A DNA stretch of 18,669 nt from an uncultured Clostridia bacterium (GTDB taxonomy: Bacteria > Bacillota > Clostridia > Christensenellales > CAG-917). A program made the translations under genes and the position numbers. Below the pieces are notes generated by a model that had not been told where the DNA came from, searched no databases, and worked only from the letters and a program-made list of their open reading frames with translations. Below are positions 13,834-18,669 of this stretch, in pieces (positions within the stretch are counted from its first letter, which is position 1; every line of letters begins with the position of its first letter). The DNA is taken from positions 1 to 18,669 of the forward strand of contig CAKQMI010000033.1 of the NCBI GenBank assembly GCA_934254835.1, written 5' to 3'.

Positions 13834-15618
13834 ATGTTCAGGTCACACGTTTTAATTTGCGGCGGTACGGGCTGTACCTCCAACCACAGCGACGAACTTA
13901 TTAAAGAGTTCGAGCATCAGATTAAGGAAGCGAACCTCGAAAAGGACGCACAAGTCGTCAAGACGGGTTGCTTCGGTCTTTGCGCGGTGGGCCCCATCTG
14001 CATCGTCTATCCCGAAGGCGCGTTTTACAGCGCGGTCAAGGTTGACGACGTCAAGGAAATCGTTCAGGAGCACCTTGTCAAAGGTCGTATCGTTCAAAGA
14101 CTTCTTTATAAGGATCACAAAACCGCAGAAACCGTTAAATCGCTTTCTGACAGCAACTTTATGAAAATGCAAACCCGTGTTGCGCTTCGCAACTGCGGTG
14201 TTATCAACCCCGAAAATATCGATGAATACATCGGCACCGACGGCTATCAGGCTTTAATCAAGGCTTTGACCGAGATGAAACCCCAAGACGTCATCGATGT
14301 CATCAAAGAATCGGGGCTTCGCGGAAGAGGCGGCGGCGGATTCCCCACCGGTATGAAGTGGCAATTCGCAAAAGATCAACCGGGCGACGACAAATACGTT
14401 TGTTGTAACGCCGACGAAGGCGATCCCGGCGCGTTCATGGACAGATCCGTCCTCGAAGGCGATCCTCACGCCGTTCTCGAAGCAATGGCAATCGCAGGTT
14501 ACGCAATCGGCGGTCACCAAGGCTACATTTATGTCCGTGCGGAATACCCCATCGCGGTACAACGCTTGAAGATTGCAATTAAGCAAGCTCGCGAATACGG
14601 ACTTTTGGGCAAGAACATTCTCGGCACCGGTTTTGACTTTGACATTGACATTCGTCTGGGTTCGGGCGCATTCGTATGCGGTGAAGAAACCGCTCTTATG
14701 ACGTCAATCGAAGGCAACCGTGGCGAGCCTCGTCCTCGTCCTCCGTTCCCCGCAGTCAAAGGCTTGTTCGGCAAACCCACGATTTTGAACAACGTCGAAA
14801 CGTACGCCAACATCGCGCAAATCGTATTGAGGGGCGCGAAATGGTTTGCTTCGATGGGTACCGAAAAATCCAAGGGCACGAAAGTCTTCGCACTCGGCGG
14901 AAAAATCACCAACACAGGTCTTGTCGAAATCCCGATGGGCACGACGCTCCGCACCGTTATCGAAGATATCGGCGGTGGCATTCCCAACGGCAAGAAGTTC
15001 AAAGCGGCGCAAACAGGCGGTCCTTCGGGCGGTTGTATCCCCGCTGAACATTTCGATATCCCCATCGACTATGACAACCTTATCGCAATCGGCTCGATGA
15101 TGGGCTCGGGCGGTATGATCGTTATGGACGAAGACAACTGTATGGTCGATATCGCAAAATTCTTCCTGAAATTCACCGTTGACGAAAGCTGTGGAAAATG
15201 CACGCCTTGCCGTATCGGTAACAGAAGACTTTTGGAATACCTTGAGAAAATCACGTCGGGCAAAGGAACCTTGCAAGACCTTGACGAGATGGAAAAACTT
15301 TGCTACTACATAAAGGCAAACAGCCTTTGTGGACTCGGTCAGACCGCGCCCAACCCCGTACTTTCGACGCTCCGTTATTTCCGCGACGAGTACGAGGCTC
15401 ACGTTGTCGACAAGACCTGCCCCGCAGGCGTGTGCAAAGATTTGTTGAGCTATGAGATTACGGACGCGTGCAAAGGTTGCTCGCTCTGTTCAAGGAAGTG
15501 CCCCGTCGGCGCAATCGACGGCGTCATCAAACAAAAATTCCATATCGATAAATCGAAGTGCATTAAGTGTGGCGCATGTATGGAAAGCTGCAAATTCAAT
15601 GCTATCGTTAAGAAATAA
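13834..15618 (+). CDS. hydB: bifurcating [FeFe]-hydrogenase subunit HydB (NuoF-like flavoprotein)
   Basis: A 594-residue flavoprotein, the diaphorase subunit that takes electrons to or from NAD(H) and is the proposed bifurcation site. N-terminal thioredoxin-like [2Fe-2S] domain with Cys9, Cys14, Cys46 and Cys50 (GTGCTSNH, KTGCFGLCAVGP). The NuoF core (~110-520) has the glycine-rich NADH/FMN motifs GLRGRGGGGFPTGMKW and CNADEGDPGAFMDRSVLEGD, then the SLBB part, and a [4Fe-4S] site ESCGKCTPCRIG with the later SLCGLG Cys. The C-terminal 50 residues form a two-cluster ferredoxin domain (CKGCSLCSRKCPVGAI and CIKCGACMESCKFNAI), the expected ferredoxin entry. All cluster ligands are intact. TAGGAGG is upstream, 10 bases after the ferredoxin-like gene. 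Cytoplasmic, in the HydABC complex. Confidence 0.96.
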   Translation: MFRSHVLICGGTGCTSNHSDELIKEFEHQIKEANLEKDAQVVKTGCFGLCAVGPICIVYPEGAFYSAVKVDDVKEIVQEHLVKGRIVQRLLYKDHKTAETVKSLSDSNFMKMQTRVALRNCGVINPENIDEYIGTDGYQALIKALTEMKPQDVIDVIKESGLRGRGGGGFPTGMKWQFAKDQPGDDKYVCCNADEGDPGAFMDRSVLEGDPHAVLEAMAIAGYAIGGHQGYIYVRAEYPIAVQRLKIAIKQAREYGLLGKNILGTGFDFDIDIRLGSGAFVCGEETALMTSIEGNRGEPRPRPPFPAVKGLFGKPTILNNVETYANIAQIVLRGAKWFASMGTEKSKGTKVFALGGKITNTGLVEIPMGTTLRTVIEDIGGGIPNGKKFKAAQTGGPSGGCIPAEHFDIPIDYDNLIAIGSMMGSGGMIVMDEDNCMVDIAKFFLKFTVDESCGKCTPCRIGNRRLLEYLEKITSGKGTLQDLDEMEKLCYYIKANSLCGLGQTAPNPVLSTLRYFRDEYEAHVVDKTCPAGVCKDLLSYEITDACKGCSLCSRKCPVGAIDGVIKQKFHIDKSKCIKCGACMESCKFNAIVKK

Positions 15619-15630
15619 GGTGGTGCGACT

Positions 15631-17385
15631 ATGAGTGAAATGATTAACGTAAAAATTGATAATATTCCCGTGACTGTCGAAAAGGGCACGACGATTCTCG
15701 AAGCCGCAAGAATGGCGGGCATCAAGATTCCTACTTTGTGCTACCTTAAAGACATCAACGCTATCGGCGCGTGCCGTGTCTGCGTGTGCGAGGTCAAAGG
15801 CGCTCGCGCTCTCGTGGCGGCTTGCGTCTATCCCCTCGACCGCGAAGGCACCGAAGTGTTCACCAACACTCCGAAAATCCTCGAGTACAGAAAGACCACG
15901 GTCGAACTTATCCTGAGCGACCACGACTACAACTGTACAAGCTGTGTCAGAAACAGAAGTTGCGAACTTCAGGAACTCGCGCTCGAACTCGGCTGTAATT
16001 CGGAACGCTTCCAAGGCGAAAAATCCGATTATCCCATCGATACCAGCACGGCGTACCTTGTTCGCGACAACAACAAGTGCGTGCTTTGCCGTCGCTGTGT
16101 TGCCGCTTGTAAAGAGTATCAGGCTGTTGCCGTCATCGGCGCAAACGCTCGTGGCTTCGATACGCATATCGCTTGCGCGTTCGAAACGAAACTTTCGGAC
16201 AACACTTGCGTAGGATGCGGTCAATGTATCACGGTTTGCCCCACCGGCGCACTTCGTGAAAAGGACGAAATCGACGACGTCATGCGTGACCTTGCCGATC
16301 CCGATAAGTACGTCATCGTCGGCACCGCTCCCGCAACGCGCGTGGGCATCGGCGAAGAGTTCGGCTATCCCGTCGGCTCCAACACCGAGGGCAAAATGGT
16401 TTCGGCTCTCAGGCGTCTCGGCTTCAACAACGTCTTTGACGTTGACTTCACCGCTGACCTTACCATTATGGAAGAAGGTTATGAGTTCCTCGACAGAGTT
16501 ACCAACGGCGGTGTCCTTCCCATGATGACGTCTTGCTCGCCCGGCTGGATTAAGTTTATCGAGCATTACTATCCCGAACTTATCCCCAACCTTTCGACGT
16601 GCAAATCTCCGCAACAAATGTTCGGCGCGGTGTGCAAAACCTATTACGCCGAAAAACTGGGCATTCCCGCAGAGAAAATCAGCGTGGTATCCATCATGCC
16701 TTGTACCGCCAAGAAGTTTGAGAAAGGTCGTCCTTTCCAAAGCGCGTCAGGCGTACCCGATATCGACCACGTCTTGACCACTCGCGAGCTTGCAAGACTT
16801 ATCAAGCGCAAAGGTATCTTGTTCAACAACCTCCCCGACGAGGAATATGACGTTCCGTTCGGCATCGGCTCGGGCGCAGGTCTTATCTTCGGCGTCACGG
16901 GTGGCGTTATGGAAGCGGCTCTCCGTACTCTCCAAGACGTCCTCACCGGCAAGGACAACAAGAACATCGACTTCACCGCAGTGCGTGGCGTAGAAGGCAT
17001 CAAAGAAGCCACCGTCACCCTTCCCGTCAACGGCAAGGAAACCGCTGTCAAGGTCGCTGTCGCGTCCAGCTTGAAGAACGCAAAAACCCTTATGGACCTC
17101 GTCAAAGCAGGCAAGGCAGACTACCACTTCATCGAGATCATGACTTGCCCCGGCGGTTGTGTCAACGGCGGTGGTCAGCCCATTAAGGACGCGTTCACGA
17201 GAAATACCATCGATATCCGCGCAGAACGCGCAAAGGCTGTCTATGACGCAGATAAGGGTATGAAACTGCGCAAGTCGCACGAGAACCCCTACGTTCAGGC
17301 GTTGTATAAGGACTACTTCGACAGACCTAACAGTCATAGGGCACACGAAGTATTGCACACCAAATACGTCGTCCGCGGAAAATAA
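15631..17385 (+). CDS. hydA: bifurcating [FeFe]-hydrogenase catalytic subunit HydA
   Basis: A 584-residue catalytic subunit. N-terminal [2Fe-2S] domain (Cys37, 48, 51, 65), then the His-ligated [4Fe-4S] domain (His98, Cys102, 105, 111), two ferredoxin clusters (Cys150/153/156/160 and 193/196/199/203), the H-cluster domain (~225-520) and the C-terminal small-subunit-like segment (HENPYVQALYKDYF to LHTKY). H-cluster motifs: TSCSPGW (300-306), MPCTAKKFE with Cys358, Lys361 and Glu364, and EIMTCPGGCVNGGGQP with Cys506 and Cys510. The first motif has Ser303 where monomeric enzymes have a second Cys; I believe this recurs in trimeric enzymes but cannot verify. AAGGTGG precedes the ATG. It needs maturases HydE, HydF and HydG, which are not encoded here. 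It takes electrons through HydB and makes H2. Confidence 0.96.
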   Translation: MSEMINVKIDNIPVTVEKGTTILEAARMAGIKIPTLCYLKDINAIGACRVCVCEVKGARALVAACVYPLDREGTEVFTNTPKILEYRKTTVELILSDHDYNCTSCVRNRSCELQELALELGCNSERFQGEKSDYPIDTSTAYLVRDNNKCVLCRRCVAACKEYQAVAVIGANARGFDTHIACAFETKLSDNTCVGCGQCITVCPTGALREKDEIDDVMRDLADPDKYVIVGTAPATRVGIGEEFGYPVGSNTEGKMVSALRRLGFNNVFDVDFTADLTIMEEGYEFLDRVTNGGVLPMMTSCSPGWIKFIEHYYPELIPNLSTCKSPQQMFGAVCKTYYAEKLGIPAEKISVVSIMPCTAKKFEKGRPFQSASGVPDIDHVLTTRELARLIKRKGILFNNLPDEEYDVPFGIGSGAGLIFGVTGGVMEAALRTLQDVLTGKDNKNIDFTAVRGVEGIKEATVTLPVNGKETAVKVAVASSLKNAKTLMDLVKAGKADYHFIEIMTCPGGCVNGGGQPIKDAFTRNTIDIRAERAKAVYDADKGMKLRKSHENPYVQALYKDYFDRPNSHRAHEVLHTKYVVRGK

Positions 17386-17404
17386 GCAATTCGCTTACTC
17401 AAAC

Positions 17405-17430
17405 GAAAGCACCGAGCAATCGGTGCTTTC
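17405..17430 (+). terminator. hydA operon terminator, first hairpin
   Basis: A perfect 11-bp stem GAAAGCACCGA / TCGGTGCTTTC with a GCAA tetraloop, followed by TTCGTTTTC. It lies 20 bp after the hydA stop. Confidence 0.8.
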
Positions 17431-17471
17431 TTCGTTTTCACAAGATTTTGCGGTTTTGATACGGTTTTGCG

Positions 17472-17497
17472 CCGAAAATCTTACTTTCGGTTTTTTT
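17472..17497 (+). terminator. second terminator behind hydA
   Basis: CCGAAA (17472-17477), 7-nt loop and TTTCGG (17485-17490), followed by seven T. A tandem terminator of this kind isolates the next gene. Between the two hairpins, CGGTTTTG occurs twice with a 12-bp period. Confidence 0.65.
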
Positions 17498-17514
17498 GCC
17501 GTCTTTATTGATTG

Positions 17515-17542
17515 TTGACAAATTGTATGGTAAAATTATTTT
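17515..17542 (+). promoter_or_regulatory. promoter of the 265-residue membrane-protein gene
   Basis: A perfect -35, TTGACA (17515-17520), is followed after 16 bp by TATTTT (17537-17542), a weak -10; the adjacent sequence is AT-rich. The ATG is at 17611 after GTGAGGGG. The leader is about 60 nt. Confidence 0.5.
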
Positions 17543-17610
17543 AGAAAACTAAAGACAAACCACGGCTTATATTATTCTTGACTTAATTAAAAGCAAGTGA
17601 GGGGAAAATA

Positions 17611-18408
17611 ATGGATATAATCGCGTCAAGAAATTTTAACCTTGCGTATATAATTCTCGACAGCATTTTTTTACTCATATTCGCGGGACTGCTTTTTTAT
17701 AAAAAGCGCAAACTGACGCTTTTGTGGGGACTGTTCGGCGGGATTCTTTACTTCGCGGTTGACTACGGAATATTCCACCACCAAACCCACTCGCGCTCGA
17801 TCACGGGCGGAAGTATGTTTTGGGTGCTTTTGTGGATGAGTATGAGTTACGGCTTCACCAACTTTGCGTGGATTTGGCTTGCGCTGAAGCGCGACGAATA
17901 TATCAAAGAGTGGACGTTCCTCATTTTCGTGTGGTGGCTTGCGTGTCCCGTTCTTGCAAATATGATACCTTCGGCGGAAATTCATATCGAGCGCACGACT
18001 GGCGCGTATCACGGGATTATGGGCGCGATTCTTTTCGTGTCGTACCTCGCCGTGATAATTTATAACCTCACGCAAAGCGACAAGTCGACAAGAGTCAATA
18101 TCCTGCGACTTTTCATCATCGGCGTGCTGGCGCAACTCGGCTGGGAGTTTTCGTTGCTTGTCGGCGGAATACGAAGCAACGGCTTTTCGACGGGACAAAA
18201 AATAATGACGCTTGTCGTCAACAGCCTTGTCGAAACAAACTTGGGACTTCCCGCAATTTACCTTATTTATATTGCCATAACAAGCAGGGTAAACGAGGAC
18301 TTGACCAAAACAATCAAAACGAAAAAAGAGCGTTTGATTGAAAATAACGCAAAAATCGAATTTCCTAACTCAGCCGAACGCACGTTTGAGTATGACGAAA
18401 TGGCGTAA
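17611..18408 (+). CDS. multi-pass integral membrane protein of unknown family
   Basis: A 265-residue protein that I do not recognise. About seven hydrophobic stretches can be seen, at roughly residues 10-30, 37-53, 67-92, 98-117, 132-153, 167-185 and 194-218; the N-terminus has no cleavable signal. Charged residues are rare inside the spans. Conspicuous features are the aromatic-rich GSMFWVLLWMSMSYGFTNFAW and GWEFSLLVGGIRSNG, and paired His in YGIFHHQTHSRS. The last 40 residues are charged (many Lys, Glu and Asn) and probably cytoplasmic. The start at 17611 follows GTGAGGGG. It stands alone between terminators, so context says nothing of its job; unrelated in strand order to the hydrogenase operon except by proximity. 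Confidence 0.85.
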   Translation: MDIIASRNFNLAYIILDSIFLLIFAGLLFYKKRKLTLLWGLFGGILYFAVDYGIFHHQTHSRSITGGSMFWVLLWMSMSYGFTNFAWIWLALKRDEYIKEWTFLIFVWWLACPVLANMIPSAEIHIERTTGAYHGIMGAILFVSYLAVIIYNLTQSDKSTRVNILRLFIIGVLAQLGWEFSLLVGGIRSNGFSTGQKIMTLVVNSLVETNLGLPAIYLIYIAITSRVNEDLTKTIKTKKERLIENNAKIEFPNSAERTFEYDEMA

Positions 18409-18418
18409 AATCAACATT

Positions 18419-18475
18419 TCACCCGACATAAAAGAAAAACCGATACTTTCGTATCGGTTTCTTCATAGGTGGTCT
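18419..18475. repeat. palindromic block, copy 1 (also terminator of the membrane-protein gene)
   Basis: A 57-bp block containing AAACCGATAC-TTTC-GTATCGGTTT (18437-18460) with flanks that are also roughly complementary. It starts 10 bp after the gene stop and can end its transcript. Copy 2 lies exactly 124 bp downstream and is identical except that the loop is the reverse complement. Confidence 0.8.
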
Positions 18476-18542
18476 TTGGAGAAGATTTGTAAGGAGCAGA
18501 GCGACGGAATAGCCGAAGCGTCACGTAATTCAAACGGTCTTC

Positions 18543-18599
18543 TCACCCGACATAAAAGAAAAACCGATACGAAAGTATCGGTTTCTTCATAGGTGGTCT
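18543..18599. repeat. palindromic block, copy 2 (terminator of tRNA-Pro on the minus strand)
   Basis: Identical to copy 1 except for the loop GAAA (18571-18574). On the minus strand the hairpin is followed by TTTTTCTTTT, a terminator for the tRNA. The right end (AGGTGGTCT) includes the CCA end and discriminator base of the tRNA gene, so copy 1 carries a copied tRNA 3' tip, with TGGTCT and GAGAAGATTTG near 18470-18489. Confidence 0.8.
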
Positions 18600-18669
18600 G
18601 GGTGAGAAGATTTGAACTTCCGGCCTCTTGAACCCCATTCAAGCGCGCTACCAAACTGCGCCACACCCA
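18594..18669 (-). tRNA. tRNA-Pro, anticodon GGG, lacking its first base at the window edge
   Basis: Read on the minus strand, the acceptor arm TGGGTG pairs with CACCCA at the 3' end; the partner of the last acceptor base would be at 18670, outside the window. The D-arm contains GTTTGGTAGCGC. The anticodon arm is CTTGA-ATGGGGT-TCAAG, so anticodon 34-36 is GGG, with T33 and G37. The T-arm is GGAAG-TTCAAAT-CTTCT. The 3' CCA is encoded (18596-18594). The gene is otherwise well formed and reads CCC and CCT codons. It is followed by the palindromic terminator. Confidence 0.9.

Noticed and set aside
15490..16740. A 416-codon open frame antisense to hydB and hydA
   Set aside because: It is a shadow of the strongly conserved hydrogenase genes on the other strand and shows no recognisable motif. 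Long antisense frames of the same kind lie opposite the 9136-10383 gene and the kinase gene.
18470..18550. A second tRNA between the two palindromic blocks
   Set aside because: Only the 3' tip resembles a tRNA; no anticodon arm or acceptor pairing can be formed, so it is a copied fragment and not a gene.

Overview
The window looks like part of the chromosome of a strictly anaerobic, fermentative Bacillota (Clostridia-type) bacterium. The evidence is a set of Firmicutes-like sigma-A promoters, strong GGAGG ribosome sites, AT-rich spacers between genes of moderate GC content, a trimeric [FeFe]-hydrogenase operon, a Rex-type operator, a PocR/AraC regulator, and DUF975 and DUF5058 membrane proteins. 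The exact lineage cannot be read from this sequence; an uncultured gut clostridium is a guess.

Layout. (1) 1-514: a single-gene cupin unit with its own promoter, ending in a hairpin shared with the convergent operon. (2) 514-2341, minus strand: a two-gene unit for a DUF5058 membrane protein and a second multi-pass protein with an acidic tail. (3) 2396-5501, minus strand: glycerol dehydrogenase (gldA) and a fused two-domain dihydroxyacetone kinase, which together turn glycerol into DHAP. (4) 5500-6727: a divergently transcribed PocR-domain AraC-family regulator. The shared 375-bp intergenic region carries a palindrome over the gldA -35 and two sets of direct repeats. (5) 6723-7382: a gene-free stretch with a long palindrome that contains the regulator's stop codon, then about 340 bp of nested hairpins and short repeats. 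(6) 7403-8191, minus strand: a DUF975 membrane protein whose promoter predicts a leaderless mRNA. (7) 8258-12192, plus strand: a six-gene operon of DRTGG protein, RsbT/RsbW-like ATPase, sensory-type [FeFe]-hydrogenase homologue, second DRTGG protein, PHP phosphoesterase and NAD synthetase, ending in a terminator. (8) 12287-17430, plus strand: a second promoter with a Rex-like operator on its start site, then hydC, a GHKL ATPase, a three-Cys ferredoxin-like protein, hydB and hydA. (9) 17515-18669: an unknown integral membrane protein, two copies of a palindromic block that differ only by an inverted loop, and a tRNA-Pro(GGG) on the minus strand that runs one base past the window edge.

How the genes work together. 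The two hydrogenase operons form one redox unit. HydABC is expected to couple H2 formation to oxidation of NADH and reduced ferredoxin. The upstream operon holds a hydrogenase homologue that keeps all H-cluster cysteines but lacks proton-transfer residues. It is surrounded by signalling-type proteins (ATPases, DRTGG, PHP) and an NAD synthetase. The Rex-like site suggests the structural operon responds to the NADH/NAD+ ratio. The glycerol operon produces NADH that such a hydrogenase could dispose of. The most interesting parts are the putative hydrogenase-based sensory module, the structured intergenic region 6911-7254, and the loop-inverted palindromes beside the tRNA.
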